NCBI GenBank assembly: GCA_021234155.1
Contig: JAJEKV010000156.1
Span: forward strand, 1,086,230 to 1,150,229
Origin: Isoetes taiwanensis
Lineage: Eukaryota; Streptophyta; Lycopodiopsida; Isoetales; Isoetaceae
Direction of reading: 5' to 3'
DNA: 64,000 nucleotides
The position numbers were made by a program, and so were the translations under genes. Numbering within the stretch: the stretch's first letter is position 1; every line of letters starts with the position of its first letter. A model generated the notes under the pieces. The model was given only the letters and a program-made list of their open reading frames with translations. It was not told the origin of the DNA and made no database searches. Of this stretch, positions 11,392-22,508 are shown one piece after another.

Positions 11392-11548
11392 GTAATTGCC
11401 ATGAGTCGGGCATTCCGGCTGTAAAGGGCACCGGCGGCGCCGCCAAACTCGGCGGCGCACTCGCGGCTCCGCTGCTCGTGCACCACCTCGTTTGGCGGGG
11501 CCGCGGGAGCCCTTTACAACGCGGAATGCCTCTCCTCCTGGCAATTAC
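11392..11548. mobile_element. GC-rich snapback hairpin element
   Basis: Starts GTAATTGCC and ends GGCAATTAC. The two arms of about 60 bp are reverse complements with some mismatches, sharing GGCATTCC, GTAAAGGGC and CGCCAAAC. The arms flank a short GC-rich loop in an otherwise AT-rich region. This is the structure of a foldback or MITE-type element. No definite target duplication was seen. Confidence 0.6.
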
Positions 11549-12029
11549 TTAGTACATTATTTGCAATTTTGGCGATAGACTTGTTCATCAAGCTAATGTA
11601 GGCAGTGATGGCTAAGGAGCTGTTGCACTGGATGCTCCAAATCTGGTATTTATCAAGTGCCCATTGTTTATCGTGCTAAGCTAGTTGATGACAGGCAATG
11701 ATGGTTGTAGATGAGAGGCAATGATGGCTAAGGAGCTATTGCACTCCAAATCTGCCATTAGATCAAATGCCCAAATTTGCTAGATTAAAAAGGCCGTTGG
11801 TTAAGATATCATCATTGTCAAATTGTGCCACACCTACCTTATATTTTGATCAACAATTTAACAGTTGGCTGAGCTTGGTAATCGATGTGACTCGATATGA
11901 CTCCGATTTGGATGAATCTGATCTTGTTGGAAAAATTTTATCCTAATCTATAATGTTTATGAAGAGAACTTTGAATTTGCCTCTGTATGGGAAAAGGTAG
12001 CAGAGAATTTGCATCTTATGGTGGGATAG

Positions 12030-12566
12030 ATGTCACGGAAAGAGTGTTTGGGGTTGTCACGAGGATATTCACAAAGGCATTAGTTCTATCTGTCATCTCC
12101 TCTTAGCGCTCCACAGCCTCCTCCACTGCCAACTGGGTGGCAATTGCAGATTTCGCATCTCAATTGGGCTCGTACATGGTGCTGACTTTGGGATAAGTTG
12201 TTCCATCTTAAAGTTTCTGTACTTTGGTGATAAGTTTACATAGCTGTCTGCATGTTAATGCCTTGAGACATCACTATGATCTTTGTGTCTCTGCAGTATA
12301 CCCGCTTATGCCCTCCCTTGAGCCAGAAGTGAAGAATCGTATGTGTGTTTACTATCTTCAAATTAATTTCAATCATTAGTCTCCTACTGGAGTAAATATA
12401 TAGAGCTCCAAGCTCGCATCTTTTTGTGCTTACATGGATGGATGGATGGATGGGATGGGATGGAATGATTTTTACATCTACGCATGAGATAGATGAGATA
12501 TGCACATTTTTTAATTCTTAGTTTTGATTAATAAACTATTTTTTGTTCTTAAAAGAAAAAAAAAAC
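12030..12566 (+). mobile_element. 5'-truncated LINE 3' end (same family as 54500-56862)
   Basis: The stretch follows the sequence at 56090-56862 block by block, with many substitutions. Shared blocks include ATATTCACAAAGGCA, GGGTGGCA, TTTGGGATA, GTTAATGCCTT, CATCGCTATGAT-type and ATTAATAAAC just before an A-rich tail at 12550-12566. Reading frames are all broken. A (TGGA)n microsatellite at 12435-12455 lies inside the 3' UTR part. Confidence 0.65.
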
Positions 12567-13486
12567 TTTTGAAATTGAGGAGTGACAAAAACTGTACTAC
12601 CATATTTACCAAAATCTGTTCATTTAATATACTTGCAAACTTGAGGAACATATTTGGAATTTCCTTCCCTTTTTTATAATAATATTGAACCGAGTAGAAA
12701 GACATCGGCATTTCAAAGGAAACAAGGTGCAGTCGCACAAAGGATTTCCCGTATGAACAAATTTGAGAGAAAAACCTGAGGAAGGAAAAAATCTGAGAAT
12801 GGGAAAAAAACTGAGGAAGAAAAGCTGCCTTCTAAATCAAAATCTCTCTAGCATCCCTTCTAAAGCTCGTTTAGAGATCATCTCAATTTCTTTCCATTAG
12901 GTAGCAAGCCAGAAAAGAATTTGTTATTTGTGCATCATCTCAGATAAATTGTTGTGCATTTATAATCTTCATGACAGAATCCTGCAAGTGGAGGCAACAA
13001 CACAAAAGCAGACCTAGACACAATTATGATAGCTTTATGCATCTGATATTTTTGAACATATGCATCCATTTCCATAAAACTTCGTTCAATCTACATAGAG
13101 TTACAAATACTTGCTCTGCATCAAGAACACTTCTACATTTATGGTACATCTCATTGAGGTGGTTCCCTACCATATCCTTTGAAAATCCACTGCTAATGAC
13201 ATATGTATAAATCCATAAAATATATATATATACCTTCCATAAAATGCTTTGCATTGCTACAAATTCAGAATCAGAGCATAAGATCAATAGATGCCTCTAT
13301 AATCAGATCGATTTCTTCCAAGAATCTTTCCTGGGCACACAGATTGTTTAAATCTGCTAGAATTCAGGTTTTAGCCTCTTTCTCATAAGATAAAAACAAT
13401 TTCTTCAAGCCTATTCTACGCTACCGTCAGCAGAACTGTTACGCACTAGCACCTCTAGTGATAACCAACATACTAAAAAGGCAGAT
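12567..13486. other. Unassigned AT-rich stretch
   Basis: No gene, RNA or repeat recognised on either strand. Short open frames here lack any family resemblance. Confidence 0.4.
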
Positions 13487-16400
13487 CATAGTTCAAAAGC
13501 ATATAAAGATAGATGTGGGAGATGCGAGCATCTAAAGCATCTAAGCATCTAAAAAACCTATCGATTTTTAAGATGCGTTAGATGCGGCACATAAAATTTT
13601 AAATAATAAATTCAATAAAGATCACCAGATTTAGAGTCATAAACCTCTAATATTTTAAGTTTTAACTGAAGTAGTACATAAATAAGAAAAAAAGAAGTTG
13701 TAATAGCCGTTAAACTATAAAGTAACATGAAAAAATGACATACTGAACCATGCCTAAAGAAGCTTAATCAGATTTTTCTCCACCACTATCACTCTCACTT
13801 TCTTCTTCATTGTCACTACTTTCACTTACTTTTTCTTCACTTCCATCATCACTTTCTTCATTATCTTCTTTCCCAAGTAATTCTACCCAATCTTCGTCAT
13901 CTTGATCCTTTATCTGTTCCTCCTCCTCATCATCTTCTTCCACTCGTCTACCTCTCCCTCTTGCTCTTCCTCTAGCTTTCCCTCTTCCTCTTGCTCTCCC
14001 TCTACCTCTCCCTCTCCCTCTGCCTCCATAACTTGAAGTGCTAGAACCAGCCATATCAACTCCTCTTGATGCCAAACGACGTACTCTCATTGTACCAGAA
14101 CACTCCACAAACAAGCTTTGTAAAGCTCCTCTTCAGTACGATAAATTGGCGGCAAATTGGGCCTTTTGGTAACATCAATATCATTGGGATCTACCTATAA
14201 GAGTGTGATGTGAGTTGCAGCAGCATATAAGACATAAGAATACGACAGGAAAGCAAATGAAGTTGAGAATCATACCTGTTTGGGCTCTGTAAGATTCTTG
14301 TATTTGCGCAAAACACGCAAATTCTCTCTACATATACTAGATTATGCATTGTGCTTGTCTTCAATTTATTTCTCCATTTAGTGTGAATAAGAGAGTATGC
14401 AGACCAGTTCCTCTCAACGGCACCAGTAGAGCAATCCTACAAAGTAATTGAATCTCTTTGAATAATGAATTGATTGAGCATTGAATGTGATTGATAGGAT
14501 GAAATAGAAACTCACTCATCTGTGCAAGATCTTGAGAGCTAATGCTTGAAGTTCAGAGGTGCTTCCTCCATATTTGTCCCACCATGATACAGGTTTATAC
14601 ATGGCACCTTGGGAATCTGCCATGGGATTATTGAAGCGTCCCATTCTACGACGGAATGCAAGCATCTCATCATATAATTTATCCGCCTTATCTGCATCAT
14701 AAAGATGTAGAATGTACTTCACCCATCCGTCATGAAGCTTCTCATCTATCGGTTTTGTGCCATCCCCTCTCCATAGTGGATGTAATAGATGCGCCACATC
14801 ATGAATTGATCAATGAAACCAATCCCATCGTTTAGCCAAATAACTTTTAACTTCTTCAATCTCCCTCACTCTACATGAATTTTAACAGATATCAAAGTAA
14901 TGAAGCCAAAGATGAAAATCAGATAACGTTATTTTTTAGTTAAGTAAAGTAATAAAGTGCTTACCTATCCTGCATTTGTGGATCTTTCAAGCTTCTATCG
15001 ATTGCTCCACTAATGCGATCTATAAATTCCTGAAGCAACCCAATAGTAGATTCTTCTCTATCAGTAAGACGCAACACTGAGTAGATGGGATGTGATAAAT
15101 CGGCAATACTTTGAAAGGCCTCGAGATTTCTTCTATCCAAAATTTGGAGTTGGACCACTTTACTTCTGGTGTATGGCTATCTTCCCACTTTACCCTACGG
15201 TTTGCCTAAGTGAAGGCCAAACCTCTATTAAGCGCTCCATCATCAAGAAATATGTGCCAAATCTTGTCTTTACGGGTTTTATCAACTCTTTTTTTGAATG
15301 TTTTCTGAAGATATACAACGCTTTCTTTTTCCTTGCAAACAGACGCACTATGTTTTCACTCGCCAATCTTGCTTCCTCAATCCATGTAATCTTGTTTGCA
15401 ATATCTTTGAGCAGTAGGTTCAAGCTATGTGATGCACATCGAGACCATTTGATTGATTTGTACTTCTCTTCTATAAGCTTTCCCATATTTTTGCAATTGG
15501 AGCCATTGTCCGTTATCACCTGCATCACATTTTGAGGTCCAATCTCTTCAATTACTTCCTTCATCCTTTCAAATAAGAACTCACCAGTTTAATGCCAGCT
15601 CCATAGACCTTTATAGTTTTCCAATATACTGTTCCAAATGCCAAAGAGATCATCACATTGTAGAGGCCTCGTTTTCGATGTCCACCCGTCCATCAGTCAT
15701 GATTGTGCAACCAAATTGTCCCCACTTTGACTGGATTTGCTTCATTGCATCTTCAACCTGATCATATGTACTTGGAATTACTTGAGTTTTCATGTTGAAG
15801 GAAGTAGGACCAGTCCATTTCTTATCAATTAGGATACTGTTTCCAGCATATGCCTCCAACTTGGTGTATCCAAGAGATTGAAGGTAAGTGTTTGTCCAAC
15901 TTCTTTACTAGCCATATCCATCCATGATTTCTGCCAGCTTACTTGTCTTTTACTCAAAATACTTTAAACCATGTGTTTAGGCTCTTGAATTTCCTCATCA
16001 AAGGCCCTCGTTCTCTTTGAAGAAGATGGTGTAATTAAGGCTGATGATGATCGTGGTGGCTTGTTGAGATGAAAAGCAGGGGATGCTTGAACAATAGGTG
16101 TAGTAGATGTTGGAGGAGTAATAGGTGTATTAGATGTAGCAGCAGCAGTAACAGGTGTTGTATAATGAGCATGAATTTCATTATCTTCTCCATGAATCTG
16201 CTGATCATCATCATCATTATCAGTTCCATTCTTGACTTGAACTGCTCTTCTCATTTCAGGCGGACATTTAGGACAAAAGTCTATTCCTTCTCCACTTTGG
16301 GCCCCAATATGGCATTCCAATCTTGTCAAAGGACCCGTGACATGTTTCTTACAAAACTTGCAGTCCCAATGGTTATTGCCACTGCCTTTACTTTTTCTCC

Positions 16401-16931
16401 CGACCTTTGTGACATTATCGCATGCATCAACCCACACTTTATCTGGTAGCTTAGGCACACTGTCTATTTAAAAAGAAAACAAATAGAATGTAATATAGTA
16501 GGAGCTAATCTGCTACTGTATTTCTACTATAACTGCCTGTAACTGCTGATGGATCCTTCCTTTCATTGTTTCTAAACAACTGACTGAATGCTCTGTGTAG
16601 TAAATGCTCACAAAAACATACCAGAGATATGAGCTTCTTCAAATACAGATAGTCGACATCAGAGAAGGGATTTCTCCTTCAAAGACAGAGCTAATCAACA
16701 GCAAAGAAGGATTACCAGAGCTAATCGGTAGCAGAGAATGGAATTTGGCAAAGAGGAACACGGTTTTTGGCTTGGCGGCAAGGGGAAAACCTAACGGGGA
16801 AGGAGAAACCAAATGGGAGAATTTTTTTATTTATTTTTTTTAACCCACATATCTTTCTTAAGATATGTAAGATACGGGACGATGCGTTTTTATCTTAAAA
16901 TTTTTTAGATGCACGCATCTATCGAACTATG
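13487..16931 (-). mobile_element. hAT-family DNA transposon
   Basis: Bounded by an exact 8-bp target duplication AGGCAGAT (13479-13486 and 16932-16939) and short terminal inverted repeats CATAGTTC. Both features are diagnostic of hAT elements. Subterminal regions on both sides carry repeated short motifs (GCATCTAA/AGATGC). The interior encodes a broken transposase on the minus strand. The length of 3445 bp suits an autonomous-type hAT. Confidence 0.9.
13764..16458 (-). pseudogene. hAT transposase (BED finger, DUF659, dimerisation domain), broken
   Basis: The N-terminal piece (16458-15964) has a BED-type zinc finger: W-D-C-K-F-C-K-K-H then L-x-R-L-E-C-H. It is followed by a Thr/Pro/Ala-rich linker. 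Downstream pieces show the DUF659 and catalytic region: GCTIMTDGR near 15680, QVITDNGSNCKNMGKLIEEKY and SRCASHSLNLLLKDI at 15530-15400, and RFGTYFLMMERL near 15240. A piece at 14797-14516 carries HPLWRG and WWDKYGG. About 14430-14330 reads ERNWSAYSLIHTKWRNKL, the hAT dimerisation motif. The last piece (14114-13764) has an unusual RG-rich tract followed by an acidic tail. The gaps may hold introns, but frameshifts and stops remain (for example after GCTIMTDGR), so I call it a pseudogene. Confidence 0.8.
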
Positions 16932-17129
16932 AGGCAGATCCTTCAAGGAAATCGTTATCCAATGGGCCCCAACCTTTTCAAGCTTTATCCCAGACTAATC
17001 TTTTCCAGCTTCAAGGCAAGGGCTACATCATAGAGTGCCATGTTGGTATTGAAGCTTGACAAAAAACTCTAAAGATACAGAAACTTTGCAGATCCCCCAC
17101 ACCGATGGTTGGCGGCAAAAAGTTGTTGA

Positions 17130-17939
17130 TTATTTATAGCCTATTTTGCCACACCAAAAAGATATTTTGATATGGGTTTGTCATGAGAAGGTTAAGGAGT
17201 GCAAACTTGTGAACTCTAGGTATAAGTTATTGCTTGATATTGATATTCTTCCTCCTTCTAATAAGTGGCCCCTTCAACTCCTTCCTCTTCAGTGGCAGCA
17301 GATGTGGTCTTGGGCATGGGATAAGCTACTTCATCCTAAAGTGGCAGTTCTTTGGTGGCTGATTCTTCATCGATATCTTGGGTTAACGTACTTGTCCACA
17401 AGTTTAACCCTAGAATATCAGATCAGTGTCCAGTATACAAGCGTGAATATGAGACCATTGAACACTCCTTTTTTATGTGTGATCACCTGAGACAGGTATG
17501 AGATTGGTTGTTCTCTCTTTTTCGAGCTTCCTTGACAAGTCAACAAGTGCTTTTGGCAATTTACTTAAGTACCTGGATGGAGTTACAAAGCCATGCTTTT
17601 CATCTTGCAGCAGGGTGGTGCTTTGGACTAACTATCTGGAAAAGACGAAGACTGGTGATCTTTAAAGGTCTGGATGTGGCAGATAATCGTGTTCTCCAAG
17701 AAGCTCAAGATCACATTGCTAAGTTGTGCCATTGTTCTTCACTTGCCCCTCGTAAGAGGCAATTGATCTTTGAGGAGTACTTGGATGTGTGCTCTTATGC
17801 TTAGGCAGGTTGCTTCACTCGGTGGGTCTCTGCTTATCCACTAAGAGTTTACTCATGTCTTTGTACTTATACTTGTATTTGATTCTTTGATTAAATAAAG
17901 TCTGATGTCCTTCAAAAAAAAAAAAAAAAAAAAAAAAAA
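17130..17939 (+). mobile_element. 5'-truncated LINE 3' end with poly(A)
   Basis: Open pieces at 17146-17490 and 17508-17804 resemble the end of a plant L1-type ORF2. A WSWAWDKLLHPKV...WW stretch is followed by a zf-RVT-like cysteine/histidine pair. The 3' UTR has GATTAAATAAAG and ends in a 26-base A run at 17914-17939. The 5' boundary is uncertain, and no target duplication was found. Confidence 0.65.
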
Positions 17940-17985
17940 CTAGGATACTATATCGCTTCTATACTCAACAGATCCATTGCAAATC

Positions 17986-18328
17986 CTAGATCATCATCCC
18001 TACATGATCTGAAATATTATCATTAGCATCATCGAACAACCAATAACCTCAACTGAAATTTATAATCCGCCATGTCAACACCAATGATCCAACTATGCTC
18101 TAATACCAATTGTAACGGGTATGCCGAGTTAACCCTCCAGGTAATCCGAAATCCCAGCTAACCATGCATGAGTCAATGGAAAATTGGTATTCATGAGTTG
18201 AAGAAGAATTTTGGTAAATAATTGAATCTATCTTCAAATCCACAGTTAGAAATACATATATATTTGACACATAGTTGTATAGCACTCTTGTGGCATATAC
18301 AAGAGAATGATTTGCAATTTAATATCCA
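17986..18328. repeat. 343-bp direct repeat, copy 1
   Basis: Near-identical to 18756-19098; I see about three substitutions (for example AACTATG against AATTATG). It contains a degenerate PBS complement GCTCTAATACCA at 18097-18108, followed after two bases by TGTAACGGG. That suggests it derives from the PBS/LTR junction of another minus-strand LTR element. Confidence 0.85.
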
Positions 18329-18757
18329 CTAGTAAACGTGTGCCCGGCGTTGCCGGGCTAATTTCCTGCAGCTCGCCCTTTAACATCTATATAGCGCATG
18401 TTGGTATTGGCAAGAATAGATATTATTTGCTTTTGTAATTATTTTTGTTATTAAAATTGTAAAATGACAGTATCATCAATGTAACTTTAAAGTGGGTGCA
18501 ATTCCTCGAAACAACCCACCACAAATGCAAGCTTCTTTATATGTTGCATATAACTCCCCATTGAAAAAACGCAAATATTCAAAACTAATTGCACATGTCA
18601 TGTGGGTTAATAAGAGTCCTACATAGTTAGCTCTCCTTCTGAAGGATTAACAAAGTACATGCCATTTTCTATTGTTTGTTTATCATAGGTAAACTTTTTA
18701 GAAAAATCATGGTAGAGCAATTGAGTAGGCTCTTTATTTCTAGATGCATTCATCTCT
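18329..18757 (-). mobile_element. Small Helitron-like element
   Basis: On the minus strand the 3' end reads a GCCCGGC-AAC-GCCGGGC hairpin (18358-18342), then ten bases, then CTAG at 18332-18329, abutting a host T. This is the standard Helitron terminus of a GC hairpin about 10 nt before CTRR. The 5' end on the minus strand would be TCTAGAG, with its outer edge between 18757 and 18760. The interior of about 430 bp has no coding capacity. Its two sides are the 343-bp direct repeats. Confidence 0.6.
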
Positions 18758-19098
18758 AGATCATCATCCCTACATGATCTGAAATATTATCATTAGCATC
18801 ATCGAACAACCAATAACCTCAACTGAAATTTATAATCCGCCATGTCAACACCAATGATCCAATTATGCTCTAATACCAATTGTAACGGGTATGCCGAGTT
18901 AACCCTCCAGGTAATCCGAAATCCCAGCTAACCATGCATGAGTCAATGGAAAATTGGTATTCATGAGTTGAAGAAGAATTTTGGTAAATAATTGAATCTG
19001 TCTTCAAATCCACAGTTAGAAATACATATATATTTGACACATAGTTGTATAGCACTCTTGTGGCATATACAAGACAATGATTTGCAATTTAATATCCA
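18756..19098. repeat. 343-bp direct repeat, copy 2
   Basis: Second copy of 17986-18328. Here the sequence continues past the point where copy 1 meets the Helitron-like end (ATCCA then TAAACTCC), so it shows what the uninterrupted A|T site looked like. Confidence 0.85.
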
Positions 19099-19292
19099 TA
19101 AACTCCAGACTTAAAAAGACCTTTCTAAAGGCATACACATTTCCTGTAAATTAAGACTACACTCAGTTGTGCCCTTCAATTGCCCTGCTACATTCTGCTA
19201 CTTCTGAAGCTGTTTACACCATCAACGCGTGGGGTTAGTCTTAAAGACTAAGTGAGGGTTTGAGGCATTTAGATAATCAAGAAGAAACATGT

Positions 19293-19565
19293 GGGTAACT
19301 TTTTTATTGACCTACCCAGTTTTTTGACCATCACAGCACATATAAGCACCTTCATTAAATAATTTATGTCATCATCATTTGCATCAATAATATGCTCATT
19401 ATATCCTTTATATAATAGAAAACACTCATGATTTTTTGAAGGGCAATGAAGGGCTATGGAAGGGCAATGAAGGGCAGTTTGAAGGGCAATGAAGGGCAGT
19501 CAGCACCTGTGCAGCACATGTGTCGCCCACATGCTTTTTTGAGTATGTGAATTAAAAAACCATCC
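19293..19565 (-). mobile_element. 273-bp non-autonomous inverted-repeat element, copy 1
   Basis: Flanked by a 4-bp duplication ATGT (19289-19292, 19566-19569). Its ends are GGGTAACTTTTTTATTGAC and GAATTAAAAAACCATCC, an imperfect inverted repeat. The interior has repeated GAAGGGCAATGAAGGGC motifs at 19439-19500. The same sequence in reverse orientation lies at 48278-48551 inside the right-hand retrotransposon. No coding capacity. Confidence 0.8.
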
Positions 19566-19569
19566 ATGT

Positions 19570-21804
19570 ACAATGTGTCACAAGAATAATTCTTAGACTT
19601 GGATGCCCCACCCAAGAATCCCTCTATGCTAGAAACCAGCAATGCAATGCTAGAACATAACATGAACAATGATAGTAAGAACCAGAACATTATCAAGCCA
19701 TCCAAATAAGTTGTAAATGCACATGTCATAACCTTACAATAACCAAGAAATAACCAGGAGACCATGAGAAACCATGATATGAAATAACCATGAGATATCC
19801 ATAAGCATGCAATGCCTACTCCGGTTCTATGAAGGCCACCTAGGCTGATCAAGCCTGCAATAAATATGGACGGAGTAAGCCTCATGTATACACACACTCC
19901 TAGCCTGCGTCTAGCACTAGTGGACCACTTCCAAGCCATGTAGCGCGACGAAGCACTCTCGCTGGAGTGACAACACCCAATGTCAAGAACAAGAAACAAC
20001 TGTGAGTCCAAGCCATTGCAAATGGACTCCGGCCCCGGAGAATATGCACTCATGTATCAGCCAAGAACTTAGTACATGCCCCACATGTCAAACTTTAAAC
20101 CATATTTATCATTGTATGATCCAAGAATCAAGAGTTATAATTCACATGCATTTCCCATGCATTTACCAAGAACAATGCTAACACTTGCACTGATATCATA
20201 GAGAATAGATCACAATCATGTTCTACCACAATATGATGTCAAATATTCAACAAGTACATGCTAAGATAATGCAACCTTGACATTAACCATGGTATCCAAG
20301 CATTTAGCATGTCTAGATATATTATACAAGAACACATAGAAGGTCCAGCATTTTCCTTCCCATAGGAAAAGCTTATACTAGGATGGCATAATATCCTATT
20401 CCCAAGGAATCATGATATCCATACAATTTATATTGATATAAGGTACAAGGATCACCTAGCAACTACAATATGCTTCCACCAACATGATTTTCCAGAGCCA
20501 TTCCCTCCATAAGGAATATTTTACGGAGTACTTATATGCATTTATAGAATACTCATATGCAATTCACTATGTTAGCTTGTTTTACTTACTAAATCAATCA
20601 ATTACATAGCTTAGCATTTTATTTGGCAACAACAACTCCATGCCATGCCATACTCTAGAAGCCCCCATAAGCTTCTCTAGGTCGCTTTGGCATATATCCT
20701 CTTACTATCCAATTAGGATATTAATCTGTCTCATATTAGCTCCACGGTTATTTCTTAACAGTGCAATTTCATATCATAGACATCTTAACTTCAATCTAAT
20801 CACCAAAGGTGCATATCCATTTTTGTCTATCTTCTAAACTAGCATCTTGTCTTATAGAGCTGATGGTGCCTTTTGTGCCCTTGCTAGAACCTCCATGTAG
20901 CCCCTATAAGCTACCTGATCTCCAAGGTTCCAATTGAGTTATGTGTTCTCCCAAGCAGAACAATCTCTATATTATTGTTGCCAGGATCCCATTTATTCCA
21001 TACAAAATCTGGCCTACTATCTACAATTCTAAAGACCATTCACATATTCCTTCAAATAATTTTAGCTTAGTTCTTACTTCCTCGTATATTCCACCATGGC
21101 AAAAGACATTCAATCCCACATTATCAGATTCAAGGTCGCTCACATTTCTTAAATACTCTCAATTCAAATTATTAAATCTTGATTCTTTTCTTTAATAACA
21201 AGAATAATCTAAGCAATCTAAGCATCCCCTAGTGTAAGCGGCAAACCACCCACTTCAACGATGGTCCTTTGACTCCTTTTGGCTGTTTTCTTCTCAACAC
21301 ATCCTCTTCTTTCAGCTCCTAGCTCCAGGAAGTAACCTGTATAAAAAGATACAATGGTGCAGCCAATTTTGACTCAGCTTCACTCTTTCTTCCATACCTC
21401 CCTCATGCGGATGAATTTTGACTTTATCAGACCCAATCCGGATCTCATTTGCTGAGATATGATGCTCCAACATTTGGCCAGCAAAACTGCTCAGAACTTG
21501 CTCCTTCTGCCTCCCTTCAGAAACCCTCATAGAAACTGATGCCCTTTGCTTTTACCATATGAATTTTGTATAAAACTTTCATATATAGTATATATTTCTC
21601 ATGTAAACCAATTGGTAGGGAAATGTAAATTACATGTCTGCGAACGGACCAAGCTCATTATATCACTTGTGCATATAGAAGGTTGTTTATTTTGGCATCT
21701 TCAAAATTAAATGTCGAGATTGAGTAGTAGTTTATTCAAATGCTTTAGTTTTAATATGCAATATTTAATTTATATATATCTAATATTTTGGATTTGTTGC
21801 CTAT
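19570..21804. other. Unassigned AT-rich region
   Basis: About 2.2 kb without a recognisable gene. The longest frame (20053-19454, minus, 199 codons) partly overlaps the small element at 19293-19565 and has no family resemblance, so I do not call it a gene. Part of the region may be LTR sequence belonging to the degenerate PBS at 18867-18878. Confidence 0.35.
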
Positions 21805-22029
21805 AAATCCATGACACGGTATCATGGGAATTATAAGCGGAAAATGGACGTGCGCCTAAAATCTTGTTTTCCTTGTCTTTTCCCTCCTTTTCAGTTACAA
21901 ACCATTTCTTGGCAGAATTTCGACCTCTCCCACTGAATTGATCCCAGTATGACAGAGATTTCGAAGGGATCTACTAGCTGGCCCTGTAGAGGGTCAGCAA
22001 ATTCGGAATCTCCTAATTCCTAGCTTTCT

Positions 22030-22326
22030 ATGGACACTAAGATTTTTGCAATTGTCAAACAGGGTGCAAGATTTACATGTGGTTTTTTGAGTGGCTCTCC
22101 TTCTGATCTGTGGAACTCTTTAATTATAGATCAGTGGTTTCCAGATCATCTTTTTCAGAAAGAATACTCTTTTGTTCCGAGCTGCACAGAATTTGAAGTT
22201 CAAATGCTTGATTCTTGGTTAGAAGAATTCATTGGAAACAGACATATTTCGGCAACAGGAATATTTAGAGTCAATTGTGATTGGGTGGAGGAAAAGATTA
22301 TTGTGAAAGTCTACTCTGAGCAATAA
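22030..22326 (+). CDS. Small upstream ORF in the LINE 5' region (98 aa)
   Basis: A 98-codon frame (MDTKIFAIVKQ... ending VYSEQ) lies in the 5' region of the LINE. No domain recognised. It could be chance, or a short leader peptide; length and position are the only support. Confidence 0.25.
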   Translation: MDTKIFAIVKQGARFTCGFLSGSPSDLWNSLIIDQWFPDHLFQKEYSFVPSCTEFEVQMLDSWLEEFIGNRHISATGIFRVNCDWVEEKIIVKVYSEQ

Positions 22327-22508
22327 ATTTAACTAGATTCGTGCCTCTTTTGCAATTCTTGGCATATCTTTGGTACTCAGATCCTTCTAATTGATAGCTA
22401 GCTCCTCTACCTTTTCTTCTCCTCTCTGCATCCGTTTCTTAGCTTTCTCTCTCATTTTTCGTTTCTTCTCTTCCTTTTGTTGTTGTCTCCTGCCTTTTCC
22501 AAACTTTA

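Noticed and set aside
19454-20053. 199-codon minus-strand frame as a gene
   Set aside because: It overlaps the end of a non-coding inverted-repeat element and shows no recognisable domain.
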